Shown in pieces: positions 23,555 through 35,279 of a stretch of 64,000 bases of DNA; position 1 is the stretch's first letter, and every line of letters starts with the position of its first letter. This stretch comes from Eutreptiella sp. 'Long Island Sound 2002' (taxonomy: Eukaryota > Euglenozoa > Euglenophyceae > Eutreptiales > Eutreptiaceae), in the NCBI GenBank assembly GCA_964036045.1, contig OZ038381.1, positions 108,381,367 through 108,445,366 of the forward strand, read 5' to 3'. Under the pieces are notes generated by a model. It was given only the letters and a program-made list of their open reading frames with translations. It searched no databases and was not told the DNA's origin. The translations under genes were made by a program, and so were the position numbers.

Positions 23555-23614
23555 AGGCGCAGGTTTCTGGGGACCGGTAGTTGGGGGGGCGGGCCGTGTC
23601 CGGCCCTGGCCCCG

Positions 23615-26600
23615 TCAGGCGTCGAGGAGGTCGATGACGCCCTGAGCTGCGGGTGCCCTGCGGTTCCGCTTCTGGGGCTGGGGTAGGGCCCATGCATTGT
23701 GGACTTCGCCCGTGTACTCGGTGCCGGTGAGGTGCTCCGTGTCGGGGGTGCACAGCTGCATGGGGACCATCTCACGACCGGTTCGGTCTCGCCAGAGGTC
23801 GATGGTGCGCCCCAGCTTCTTGTCGTTGGGGGTGGCCGGGTCCCACTTGACGTGGATCTTGAACCCCTGGTGGTCCCCGGTGACGAGGTACCGGTGCTTG
23901 ACCTCCCCTGCGGCCCATATCACTTGGAGGGGCCCGCGGCCGTGGGGTACTCGAAGGGCAGCTGCACCCGGGTGCCGATGGCGTTTTCGGGATACAGGGC
24001 AGCGGCTTCCTCTTTGGTCCAGCTCTTTGGCTTGGCCCTTGGCTTTGGCGCGGGTTTGGCCTGTTTGGGGGCCTTGCGCTTCTGCGCACCTTGGCGGCGC
24101 CAGGCAGCGGGTTGTCCCCGTTGGGGAGGTGCGCCCTGGGGCTGCTGTACGGGTGCGTGGCCCGGTGCAAACACGGGGTGTTCGCGGGCGGCTGGGACGT
24201 CGGGCTTGGACGTGGGGACGGCGTCCTTCAGCTGGAACACTTGCTTGGTCATGAGGCCAAGCACTTGCCCGGCCTCCTGCAGGGCATTGGGCGGGTCTGT
24301 GGGCCAGGTGAGGAGCCGGTGCCCGGTGCCTGCCCCGTGGCGGCGCATGTGGGCCGTGTAGCGGGTGGCATGGCGTGTCCACGCTGGGGTGCGTTCCGGG
24401 GGGAGGGGGCCTTCTGGCGCCCCCTGCGCCCAGTAGAGGGCGTAGTGCAGCGCTTCCCAGGCTGCCTCTGAGGCATGGGGGATGCGTGCGGCGAGTCGCA
24501 AGCGGTCCCCGCTGCGTGGTGGGAGCAGGACTTCGTCGTCGGGGGCGTGTGCCGTTGCCCGTCGGACCTTGCCGTGGTCGTCCCATTCCACCGTCCACCA
24601 GGTGTCCCGGTGTTTGAGGATGTGGACCTCCGTGGTGGTCGGGGGGCGTCCATCGCGTCCCAGCTGACGAGCTGGATGGGGCGGACCGCAGGATGGGTCT
24701 TCGGGGGTGCTCGCATGTTGAGGATTTGGTGGATGTCCTCGGCGGTGGGGCCCGCGTCGGGGGCGTCCTGCGCTGCTTGGGCTAGAGGTGGGGAGGGGCG
24801 GTCCTCCCAGAGGCGGGAGGCGGACGCCGTGGCGTACATGGCTGCGATCAGGACGTGTTCCGTCAGCCCTTCCACCATGAGGTGGTTTTCCCCCTCCAGG
24901 TCTCGGGGGATGGTGGCTTCCGCCTTTAGGGTGAGGAGTGCGATGGCGCGTTTGCGTCCAGGTGTGGCGTGTGTCGGCTCATCTGGCGGGCGTCTGTCGG
25001 ATGGGTTGTGAGGGGGGCGCTTCTGGAAGGGGGGAGGTTCCACCGCCAGGTGCTCGACAAGGTGTAGCGGTATGGCGTGGTGGCGGTCTGCTGCGGGCAG
25101 GAGGTAGGGGTGTGGGTCTGCGGGTATCGTGCCGAGGAATATGCCCCCCCTGTAGGTAGGGGTGGGCACGGGTTGCTGCAGAGCGCCTGCGCATGGCAGC
25201 GCGCACCGAGGGTTGCAGTGGGTGCATGGGGCTGTTATGGGGTGCGGTACCGCGTACACGGTGAAGGGCCCTACCGCACGCTGGATGTGGCTGGCAATGA
25301 TGTTGCGGAGGTCCGCCACCCGTGCCGTGCGGCTTTCGCCATAGTATATCCAGAGCGTGTCCTCCAGTGCCATTTTCGGGCGTAGTTTGCGAGCCAGTAG
25401 GTTCAAGGTGCTTTTGTGGGTGGCCTCGGTGACGGTGCTCGGTCCAGCGTTAATGCGTGGGAGCAGGTGGTTTTGGTGGTGTGCCGCGGCCCGTCTGCGG
25501 GCGGTGTGGAGGGCGGTGCTGTCGGCGGGAGGGGGCGCGTGGTGGGTGGGCCTTTTGCGCGGGGTCGGGGCGACGTGTAGGGGATGCTTCCATGCCGGGC
25601 GCGGGTGGTGTGGCGGTGGCTGGAGGCCAGGGTAGGTGGTGAAGGTGTATATGGTGACGGGGGAGCGCTCATGCAAGGCCTGGAGGTAGTAGTGGTCGCG
25701 ACCCGTGTTGTGGGTGACGATGACGTTTGGCGTTGGTATGTCGTAGTGGAGTGCGGTATTGGGGAGTTGTTTGGTGATGCGTGCCGTCATGTCCCCCGTT
25801 TTGGGCGCGGTGTCGTGGGGCACGAGGATGTTGACTGCCCACGCATCGTGGGCGGGGAGGTCGAGGTCTGGTAGGGTGGGATGAATGGGGCGTCCCCGGA
25901 AGTGTGTGAAAGCTGGGTTGTGGCGTGCCGCCGTTTCCTTGATGATGGACAGTGCCCACTGGGGTGGCGCCCCAGCTTGCTGGGCCATGGCGGCGACGGC
26001 GCGGGCGATCGCCGTGAGGTCTGGGCCGATGCCAGGCTGGTCTGCCGGTGGCTGCAGGCCCCCTTCTGGTGCGAGGTGGTGCCACCATAGGGTGTAGCCC
26101 TTTTGTGTGTTATCGTGGGGGGTGTGCACGAGGCCTTGGTGGTTGGGGATGGCCGTCTAGAGGGCTTCTGCTGCCTTGCGGTGGTGGGTGCGCGTGTAGG
26201 CCCAGACTCCGGTGGGGGGGGCCGCCCCGGTGTGGGATTCGGCCGTGGTGGGGGCCGGCTCGAGGGTGTGACTGGTGAGGGAGGGTCTGTGCAGCCCTTC
26301 GTGCAGGGAGGCGCACACGTGTGCCCACCTGTCCGCCCATCCCTGTTGGGCGCTTCCTGCGTCTGCTCCTGTGGGCAGTCGCACGATGACCACGTGCCAG
26401 GGGTGTGACCCCGGTACTACGGTGGGGGCTGTGGTGTGCTCGCGAGCGTGTAGCCACACTGCGGTGTCTGCGTTCGCCGTCACGTAGTCCTCTCCCTCCG
26501 CTGTGTGGACGTTTTCGACGGCGGCCTCTCCCTCCAGGGTGAGGAGGAGGTGTGTGCCGGGGGGCTGCGCGTGCGTCTCCGCGTCCCGGAGCCACAGGTA

Positions 26601-27244
26601 CGTGAGCGCCACGGGGCCGGGGAGGATTTCCCCCCACGTGAAGGTGCCTTCGGGTGATGCCAACTGCAGGGGCAGTGTGCGGCGTCCCCGCGAGTCGTTG
26701 GTGGCATGGTAGTCGTGCGGGAGGTGACGTTTGGTGAGCCGGTGCGGCATGCGTTCGGTGGTGGCTGTGGGGGGGTCCCAATTACATTCCTCCGGGGGGG
26801 CTGCGTCTGCGTCGTCCTCCCGGGGCTGGGCCAGCGGCAGCGCCTGTGCATCCGGTGTGGCGTCAGGTAATCTGCTGTGCGTGAGGATGTAGAAGCCCTC
26901 GAGGGTGAGTTGGAGGACGATGTCCCACTTCGCCGTTTGCTCTGGGGACCACTGGTGGGGCCCGTCCTGCGGTCGGTGGAGGGTGACCTGGTGGCCCCAT
27001 CTCCAGCTGTGGTAGGCGAGGAGGCTGAGGACGGTGTCTTGCTCCGGGTCCTCCACGCTTTCCACGTATGCTGTCATGTCGGTGACGTCGACGGCGTACT
27101 CGTCATCCCATTCTTGTGTGGGGGTGCCTGGAGGGGGGGGGGCGGTGGTGTACCCGTGGAGCCCCGGCCCCGTGACGTCGGGCAGGTCGTGCTCGAGGGA
27201 TGCCCGGTACTCGGCGGGTCCGTTGCTGGCTTCGTGGGTGGGGT
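23615..27244 (-). pseudogene. LINE copy 1 ORF1, 5'-truncated, unknown function
   Basis: Over 1,200 codons remain, far longer than usual LINE ORF1 proteins. The frame enters at the truncation point, reads through WRWGHQVTLHRPQDG, LLLTLEGEAAVENVHTAEG, ILVPHDTAPKTGD and LARKLRPKMALEDTLWIYYG, has a short Cys cluster (C-x2-C-x3-C-x3-C) and ends KIHVKWDPATPNDKK...VIDLLDA at 23615. I recognise no RRM, CCHC knuckle or coiled coil. Breaks: TAG at 26157, a one-base deletion in a G run near 24645 and a one-base deletion near 23930. ORF2 starts about 60 bp downstream. A role as RNA-binding structural protein would be expected by position only. Confidence 0.7.
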
Positions 27245-27255
27245 GGGGTAGATGG
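27245..27255. repeat. LINE copy 1 target-site duplication, 5' side
   Basis: GGGGTAGATGG, matching 11446-11456. LINE sequence also reads GGGTGGGGT at the truncation point, so a few bases of microhomology may exist. Confidence 0.85.
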
Positions 27256-27340
27256 TCAATCAAGGCCCAAAAATCCCCGGATGAACGCCCTCACCCGTCT
27301 CCCAAGCACAGAAACAAACAAAAATGCCAAGGGGGATCCA

Positions 27341-28923
27341 TTACGGTGCCACAGCAGCAACCAAATGGACCAACACGTCCTTGACATCCAAAGAAATATT
27401 CTTTTTCCTCAGATAGTCGATCCAGACCGTGGTATACCTCGGCACGAGACTGCTCGGAGGCTCCCACGAATCCCTGGATGCGGCGAATCCCTTCCAACGG
27501 ACTTTAGAAAGCCTCCCCCCAGGCGTCCCCTGGTCCGGCTTGTCCGCCAGGATCTTCTCAGCGGTGAAGTCATCGTCCTCCTCCTCGTCGTCCGAGTCCA
27601 CATCGCCGGCCGTGAACTCGAAGGTGACGGGACAGCCGCTGGGGTCTGGTGCTCGGGGACGAAGCTGGGTATGGTCGCTGTCCAGGATCTTGTTATCCCC
27701 CACACGAACCGCATACACATCCTGCCCGACCTTCCGCACGATTACCCCCGGCACATACCAAGATGCCTGCCGATGCCTGGACAGGACATCCTTGTGGTGC
27801 CGCTCCACCCACACGGTGTCTTGGAGAGCATACTTCTGGACCTTTCCCTGCTTGAAGTACTTGGCCCTCTTGTCATGCTCGTCCTGAAGGGCCTTGCACA
27901 CCTTGGCTGCCGTGTCGTCTGCCTCAGCCATCATAGCGTTCGCATCCCGGGCCACTTTGCCATGGTTCAACCACGGGAGAGTGCGTGACACTCGATCCCG
28001 CAGGAACAGGATACGATGGGGCGACAGTCCAGTGGGTCCCGGAAGGTCGTGATACGCTTGGACTACTCTCCACAGCGAATTGTACCAATTCCGGCCCGGT
28101 TGGTCGATGTGCAGCTGGCGGAACCTTTCGAACATCTGCCGCCCGGCCACCTCAGCTCGGCCATTCGACTGGCTGTGGTACGCCACGGTCTTGGCCTGCG
28201 GAATCCCCATGAGCTTGCACATTGTCTTGAACCACGTCCCCACGAATTGACTGCCCCGATCGCTGCAGATGACAGCCGGGACATCAAAAATCGTCAGCCA
28301 ATGCCTGATCATGGCATTAGCGACGGTCTTGGCCTGCAGCCCAACTCCATGCTTGTCTTTCTTGTCCTTCTTCTTGGACTTCTTGCCCAGGACTGCCACG
28401 ATAGACCCGCTGTGCCTGTCCACCGCTAGGATGACACAATCATATGTCTCTCCTTCCACGGTGACCTCCGGCATGGCGAACACATCCATGGCCACGGACC
28501 GCATAGGGGCCTCCGGTATAGCCCGTATACACCGGGTTGCTCGCTGTGGAGTGGTTGGAGCTCTTGGTTGCCCGACACACGGCACAGTCGCTGCAGTACC
28601 TATCCAGGATGGCGTAGTACCCCGGAGGAAACTTGAAACGCCACTCCAGGTCCTGCTGCATCTTGTCTCGGCCAATGGTCAATGTGCCAATGGTCAATGA
28701 GCTCCTCCACTCGGTTTTCGGGCACCAGCAGCTTGTCCTTGAGGAACAACTTGTCGCCATCCTCGGTCAAGCCCTCGGCCCATTTGTCGTCCGACGGGGC
28801 GCTCGCGGCATTCCAGTACTTGCTCCAGTGCTCGGATGCCGCATAGTCATCCGACCAGTCCTCTGTGAGCACCAACCTGACTAGCTCTACAGGGGCCACC
28901 ATCCATCGCTCGAGGGTTTCCTC
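27341..28923 (-). pseudogene. Gypsy-1 integrase with chromodomain
   Basis: The zinc-binding N terminus ends in YCSDCAVC. Catalytic residues lie in VAMDVFAMP (Asp), ICSDRGSQFVG (Asp) and NGRAEVAGRQ (Glu). A GPY/F-like region with WVERHHKDVLSRHR follows, then a chromodomain with a SKVRWKGF core and SWEPPSSLV, ending about 40 residues later at 27341. The core from about 28500 to 27341 is one open frame. The N-terminal part is split over two other frames (28902-28600 and 28760-28440), with an in-frame 15-bp tandem duplication at 28671-28700. Chromodomains in integrases are known to direct insertion to chromatin marks. Confidence 0.93.
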
Positions 28924-30604
28924 TCAAATAGCCTGGACTCGGGTGCCCCGGAACTTGGCCAGGTCTGTACGGTTTGCCATCACCACAAAACACTTGACCC
29001 CCTCTTGCTCCATGGCCTTCTCCATCTCGATGATGCGCTTGGCCTCCTCGGTCTCCTCGGCGTCGCCATGGCTGGATATGTCCATCCACGCCTTGCCCGC
29101 GGGGTAGGCCCAGCGACTGAGGCAATCTGCCACAGTGTTGTCCTTCCCCGGGACATACACGACACTGAGGTCGAACTTGGCGAACGTCTCGTGCCATCGG
29201 GCCCTCCTAGCTGCTGGTCCTGAGGGGGTGTCGACATGCTCCTTGTGCCAGCTCTGTAGGGACTGGTGGTCCGTACAAACCACCACCGGCTGCAGTCCGA
29301 TGTGGCCAGACCACTTCCTGAGCGCACATACAATGGCGTATGTCTCCTTCTCCCTCGCGGTCCATGTTCGGCGTTGGCCCTCGGCCAGGATCCTGCTCCA
29401 AAACGCCACGGGAACATGAGTCCCGTCGTCCCGGACTTGCTCGAGGACTGCCCCCACAGCATAGTCCGAGGGGTCTGTCCGTAGCACGAATCCCTTGTCC
29501 GGGTCGACCAGGACCAGCCCCAACTGCCCCAGGAGTCGCTCCTTCAGGCGGTTGAACACATCCTCAGCCTCAGGGGTCCAGGCAAGCTTCTTCTTGCTCC
29601 CCTTCCGGCCATCGAACTTGCCCACTTGCAGCATCTTGTGCAGCGGCCCCGATAGTTCTGCATACATCCGGATATAGCCCGAATAGTAATTGCAGAACCC
29701 CATGAAGGACCGGAGTTCGCTGATGGTCTGGGGCTTCTCCCAGTGGTGCAGGGACGCCAGCTTCCCAGGCATGGGACGGCGTTGCCCATGACCAACTACG
29801 TGACCCTTCCTTCACGAAGAGTGAGGCTTTGGTGGGCTTGCACACCATGTTGTGCTTGTCCAACTCGCTGAGCACTCGGCGCAGATCCTTCTCATGCGCG
29901 TCGATGAGCTCGTCCTCAGTCATGTTCTCCGTGCCGGACCCGATGATGATGTCATCCACGAAGGGATCGGCACAGTCCCGGACAGGACCGAGTAGGTCCT
30001 CCATCATGCGCTGGAAAGCGGCGTTGCCATTCTTGGCGCCCATAGGCACCACTCTCCACTGCATGGGCCCCAGCAGCGTCGACATCGCTGGGCAGGGCCT
30101 GGAGTCCGGGTGTAGCGGCATCTGGTGATAGCCGTGTTTCAGGTCTAACACCGTGAAGATCCGCTTTTTCTGTTGTTTTTGGAGGATCGAGCCGATCCGA
30201 GGAAGCGAGTACGAGTCGTGCTCGGTCTGCTCGTTCAAACCTCTGTAATCAACCACCAACCCCCCCTCGCCCTTCTCCTTCTTGGGCACGATGAAGGCTG
30301 GGCTGGCCCACTCACTGTCGGAGGGTTCGATCCATCCCCGCTCAATGAACTCGGCCAACAGCTTCTTCATGGCCTCGGCCCGATCGCCCTGAAGTTGGTA
30401 CTCCCGATGACGATAGATCTTGGGGTTCGGCTTCAGCTTGATCCTCGCTGTGCCAAACCTCCCACAACCTGGAGGGTTCTTGTTGGCGACGCCACTGAAT
30501 AGCCGCGGATAGGCATTGATCAGCCTCTCCTTCAGCTTGGCGACCTTCGGGATCTCTTGAGCCTCTCCAGCCGCTTGCTTCGGTATCGATACAACCGACC
30601 ACAC
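28924..30604 (-). pseudogene. Gypsy-1 reverse transcriptase and RNase H
   Basis: The reverse transcriptase lies in the frame from 30604: ASPAFIVPKKEKGEGG, then VLDLKHGYHQMPL (motif A) and FVDDIIIGS (motif C). The frame shifts near 29790 into the frame that starts at 29772 and carries the connection and RNase H: FVLRTDPSDYAVGAVLEQ, AREKETYAIVCALRKW and VCTDHQSLQSW, ending in VYVPGKDNTVADCLSRW. A TGA at 28924 separates it from the integrase, which continues in the same frame at first. The order and motifs are those of Ty3/gypsy. Confidence 0.93.
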
Positions 30605-32256
30605 TGCGGTATATGCCTCTTCTGGGTCCGAGTCCGACTTCTCCTCGTCCGATATGCCGTCCTCATCGTCGTGGGTCGCGATTCCAACCGATGATCTTCG
30701 AAAATTTGCGGCCTCGGACTGGTTCTCGTCGCCACCGACCGAACCGGACCATCGTATTGGTCCGCGAGGTGATCCATGACCCTCGCCACGAACTCATTAT
30801 TCTCGTACTTGCCGGTGACCAACATCTTGTCATCCCAGCAATGTGGAGATGTGACCATGGCCCGCCTCTTCTTGGCTGCCACACAGTCGTGCATCCCCAT
30901 CCGCATGTAGTCGATCTCGGCGTGGGACAGGACGTCAATGCCATCAATTGGCTGATCCGTCCCCTCATTGGGCTCAAACATGACTTTCATGGGCACCGCC
31001 TCCACCCTACGAATGAATGCTTCATCACCCGTGGGCTGGGCTTGCGCCCCATCCACCAGGAAAGCCTTGGTACCCCAGGCTCGACCCGGGGAGGGCATTG
31101 ATACACCCTTGGCGTCGATGAACAGCTCCTCCTCTGGCCCTAATGACATCTCGTTCAGGGTGATGGAGTCCAGCGTCGACTTGAGACCTTCCAGCGGACA
31201 TGGAGTGGATCCTATGCCGGTTATGACCAGGATCCCCTTCGCCCTATCCGCGACGATCTTCTTCACCGTACGTCTGGTGTTGTCCAGGGAGCCATGCCAA
31301 TACATGGGCCCCCACTCCTTCAAACCCCAATGCCTATGCCAGGCTGAGTCTCCTCGATGCCAATGCCTCCTACTCTTCCGCAAAAGTGGGGCATCCCGGG
31401 AAGCGAAGACGTCCGTCTCGGGCGTTTCGGCTCCCAGCGTCTGGATCATCCTGTCGTACGCCTGCGGCGCCATTCCATATTTCGTGAGTTGAACCCCGCG
31501 GTCTCCTCCGGACTTGGCACCCACAGCTTGCACCGCTTGGACGATTCGATCCTCTTCCTCAGCATTCCATTGGAATGATCCGCATGCATAATCCGTGGAC
31601 AACCATGTGAGGCATTCATCATCCACTCGGACGAGCGTTGCGCGATGGGGAAGGGCTCTGATGGCATTTGCCACCATGAAGTCATACCCCATGATCATAT
31701 CCCAATCCGTGATGTCGGCCACATAGAAGTTCCCGGATAGAGTGCTTCTCTTCGCCTGATCAGGGCGGTTCAAGCGCTCATGCTCCCAGAATTCCATACT
31801 GATTGTGGCCTCATGGGTGCCCCCACCCATGATCTCTCTGTTGGCGACCTTCAGGCGGACCGGTCTCCGGCTGGGCTGCAGGAGGTCCTCCCTGAACAAC
31901 CCTCTCCGGACCAGGTTCACCTGGGCACCCGTAGCCACCAACACATCCACCACCTTCTCCTCTCGTCCGCACCGTACTCGCACTTTCAAGTGCAACTGCC
32001 GCTCGTCGCCATGAGGTGTATGGACGACTCTCACGGCATGCAACTCTAGCACGTCCGGGTGCATCAGGACTTCGAGGGTATGGTCACGGATGGTGTAGAT
32101 CTTGGGCTTGTCCTGCCCATCCACGGGGCTCTCCGTGGTCGCTCTTTCCTTCTTGCCATGTCCCGTACCCACATGTACTTCCCTTGGCAGGGCGCTCCAG
32201 GGGTTGGGAGTGGCGAAACTCAGTGGTTTTGGCTCTTCTGAAGCCTTCTTCGGCAC
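30605..32256 (-). pseudogene. Gypsy-1 protease (catalytic Asp lost) plus extra DVFAS domain
   Basis: Open frame from Met 32256. A retropepsin-like fold is indicated by VLVATGAQVNLV (residues ~105-116) and DWDMIMGYDF (~184-193). The family motif is D-T/S-G-A; here the Asp is Ala (GCT), so the enzyme should be inactive. From residue ~282 there is a second block, DVFAS...W...MYWHGSLDN...VKKI...DRAKGILVITG, similar in pattern to a block at the same place in gypsy-2. It resembles the VDLFAS/NPP-type segments attached to some retroelement RNase H or Dam-like methyltransferase regions; that assignment is tentative. After about residue 500 the frame departs from the expected polyprotein and overlaps the RT frame. 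Confidence 0.7.
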
Positions 32257-32459
32257 CCGATGTGCCTTCGCTTTCTCTGGGATTCCACTGATTTCCGGAG
32301 GAGAGACCTCCGAGGTCCCACTCCCGTGGGGGCTCCTCTAGACTTGACTTCCCGCAGCCCCTGCCAGCTGCGATCCGCCAGGACTTTGTCCACCACGATG
32401 CTGGGCTTTGAGTTCCTCCAACGTCCTCAACATGTCCTCAGCAACTTCCTCGATCGACC

Positions 32460-35110
32460 TCACTCGACGGTCTTGGCCAGGTCCACCACCATAGCCTCTT
32501 CCTCCGCCTTTTCCTTGGCCTTTGCCTTGGACTTTTCCCCTGTCTCAGCCCTTTGCCTTCCAATCGGAAATCCGCTGCTCCTCGGTCTTCTTCTCGGGGT
32601 GGGCGGCGAAGTAGGCCTTCTCGTCCGCCTCATACACCTTGCAGTGACGGTGGTCGTGTGCATGGTTGTTTCCCTTGCCATAACAGACCGAGCACCCGTC
32701 GTGCTGAGACCTGTACTCCCGGAACGAGAGCGGTGGGTTCTCGATCCTCGTTGGCTCTTTGCCCTTCTTGGGTCCCACCCGGCTCCATCTGGACCGATCC
32801 TGCCCATGGTCCCTCACGTTGTGCGCCACAAACGCGAAGAAATGGGCCTCCTCGTGATCCTCCCGGGACCAGTGGTCTTGGCCACTTCCACTACCATCCT
32901 CCGGCGAGTTGGCCGTGTCCTACTGGATCTCCCGATGATGGCGGTCTTCTCGGTGGCCTCGTTGTCCATGACCTGGTCGATCCTGCACGTGGGCGTCGTT
33001 CTTCGCATTGAGCTTCAACTCCACCGTGATGTACTTCACGATCTCGTCCAGGCTCATGTGGGCGAAGATGACCTGCATCCTCAGCGGCTTCCCGCGCCTC
33101 CACTCCACGTTGTTGAGGCGCAGCAACCTTTGCCCCATGGAGTCTCCAAATACCTCCACGTACACGGCGTTCTTCAGTCCCAACATCGGGTTGGGCTCGC
33201 CCAGGTTCCTCCTGAAGAACTCCATGATACCCGCATGGGTATCCTCCGCCGCCATGATCCTCACCGCCACGCGCTTCTTCGCTCTCTTCCCTTCCTCATC
33301 CTCCACTCTCCTCTTCCATTGGCTGGGGAGGACGTCCTTCAGCAGGTGGCGGATCTCGCTGGCCTCATTCCAGTCCTCCACCAGCTTGAGGCATCGTCGG
33401 TACTTTGGCAGGTACCGGTTCCACTCCCGGACCCGCAACTCACCGCGGTCAGGCGGCAGCGGGATGGACCACAAGTCCTCCAGCTTCTGGTTCGGAGCGT
33501 CCCCTCGCTCCTCATCCTCCAACCACTGGAGTCAGGCCTGCTCCGTACGGATCAGTCGTTCCCGGATCTGATCCCGCACCTCCTCCTTGGGGTCCTGCGC
33601 CAGCCGGTGTGGGAATGTCCGGCATACCCACTTGTCCCGCGGCGCTCCCTGTATCTCACCGACGACCTCCTCGGCAAAGTCCTCCCAATCCAGGATGAAG
33701 TCATCCAGGCTGGAGGGGTTGCCATCGCAGTAGGGGATTTTGATTCCCCTGAGGTCGTAAATCCTGATGGCGTCTCCGAAATCCCCAGCCACCACTCCAC
33801 CGAGACAGATATCACCTGTGGCCGGGGGGGGTTAGTACACTCCCCGTACATCCCTCTCCTCCATGGAGTACGGTCGAGTTGGGCCTGAACCCATGGGGTT
33901 AGGAATGCGGGAAGAACTTGCTCCGTCGGCCGTCCTTCGCCCACAGGTTTCCGCCTGGATGACCTCGACCATGTCCGTCGGCGCTTCCCATGGTTCGCCC
34001 CTGCATGGTCTGGCTCTGGATCTCCTCTTCCGCATAAACTGCATGGGCAGTCGTAGTGATCGGTATATCCTGGGCGGCATGGGACATCTGTACCGTCAGG
34101 CTCCTCGGGTCCGTGGTTACGTGCCCTTCCCGCATGGACCCAGCCGGTGCCGTGTGTTCCCGGAGCATTGTGGATTCGCTGAACATGGGAACAAACGGCA
34201 GCGCACCCGGGTCAAAACGCGGAGGCGCGTAGGGTGCCTCTGCCAGGCCGCCCATGGGTTTATCCATGGCGCTCCGGAGGGTCTTAACCCGCTCCACCAG
34301 CTCTGCTGGCTTTGCCGGGAGCTCCGGACCCGAAGTGAGGGGCTGTAGCTCCTCTAGCCTTTTCAGGCGTCCCGACATGTCCTCCACCAGGTGGAGGAGG
34401 CTGTCCACCACTCACTGCTGCTTCTCCAGGGCCAACACCAGATTCTCCCGGTAACGGCCCTGTTCCGCTCGCAGCTCCGACATGTCTCTCTCTGCGCCCG
34501 ACAGGTCATCCAGGATCCCGGCGACGTCCTCCTCTAGGCCGTCCTTCGCGTTGTCCAGGCTGTCGAGGCGATGCACGATGGCGTCCATCCCCATCTTTGG
34601 GTACTTGCCCATGAGGAAGGACACGTGCTCGCAGTGGCACTCAGCGTGCTTTCCACCTGATCCAGCGCATCCCGCGGTTCCCGGCGCCTCAGACTCATCG
34701 CCCATGGGCGTATCGCCTATGGCGTCCATCTCTGGTCCCGTGTGCTGGGGCACAGGTGCCGTCCTGGCCCTGGCTGGCCTCTCCAAGCCCTCGGCGTCGT
34801 GCTTCAGGGCGGGCTCGGGGGCCGTATGCGCCCTGGCGGTCGGCGCGGACATCTCCTCCGACTCCGAGGGGAAGCAAGTCCGATAGCCATCGGAGTGCCC
34901 CTCGGATTCCCACAGCCTGACCGGGCTTGGGTCCGTATCCATAGCCCCGGCGTCCCCTGCCGCGGGCTTGGGTGACCCGCGCTTCCAGTAGCGCCGGGCC
35001 CGTCCTCCACTGCTGCCTGAATGGCAGGCCTCCTCAGAGTCCTCCGCGGCGGAGCGGAGGTTGCATGCCTTTCGGCAGCGACGTTCCCACATGGAGACCA
35101 GGTCCTCCAT
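32460..35110 (-). pseudogene. Gypsy-1 gag region
   Basis: The likely start is Met 35110, about 155 nt after the primer-binding site. An N-terminal acidic and Ser/Pro-rich part ends at a TGA (34412), after which the same frame continues with a coiled-coil-like segment (SLLHLVEDMSGRLKRLEEL). After TAA 33899 and a frame change comes the capsid-like part: DDFILDWEDFAEEVVGEIQG, then (past TGA 33532) WNRYLPKYRRCLKLVEDW and LRLNNVEWRRGKPLRMQV. A knuckle-like cluster C-x2-C-x7-H, with further His and Cys, lies near 32690. Several stops and frameshifts make it non-functional. Assignment rests on position and layout, because gag is poorly conserved. Confidence 0.75.
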
Positions 35111-35265
35111 GTCAAGTCCTCCTCTTTCCGAACGTCATACTTCTCCTCGGGCTTCCACTTCCGGCGTGGTCACCACCGAGTCCACAATACGCACCCGGGG
35201 CGTACTTGGGCAGGGCTCATAAGGGCCCTGGTCCCCGGGTCGGCGGTAGGTAGGGGCAGCAGGTA

Positions 35266-35279
35266 CGCCTCTGCTACCA
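35266..35279 (-). other. Gypsy-1 primer-binding site (initiator Met tRNA-like)
   Basis: In sense orientation the sequence is TGGTAGCAGAGGCG, lying directly against the LTR edge at 35280. It closely resembles the TGGTATCAGAGC-type site complementary to the initiator Met tRNA 3' end used by many gypsy elements. This fixes the LTR inner boundary and the element's direction. Confidence 0.8.

Larger units (their letters stand above)
11457..27244 (-). mobile_element. Giant LINE copy 1, 5'-truncated (15.8 kb)
   Basis: Non-LTR retrotransposon inserted in gypsy-1. The 3' end has a TACC microsatellite tail and the copy is bounded by the 11-bp duplication GGGGTAGATGG. Similarity to copy 2 is continuous from the tail up to 27244 and then stops abruptly, while copy 2 continues for at least another kilobase, so this copy is truncated within ORF1. 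It carries ORF1 (partial), ORF2, ORF3 and ORF4 in sense order. The length is well above the usual 4-8 kb of LINEs. GC content and proline/histidine codon use differ sharply from the gypsy host. Stops and one-base indels break all four frames. Confidence 0.9.

Noticed and set aside
32260-33888. 542-codon plus-strand frame opposite gypsy-1 gag
   Set aside because: Antisense shadow of gag. No domain, and codon use is a mirror of the coding strand.
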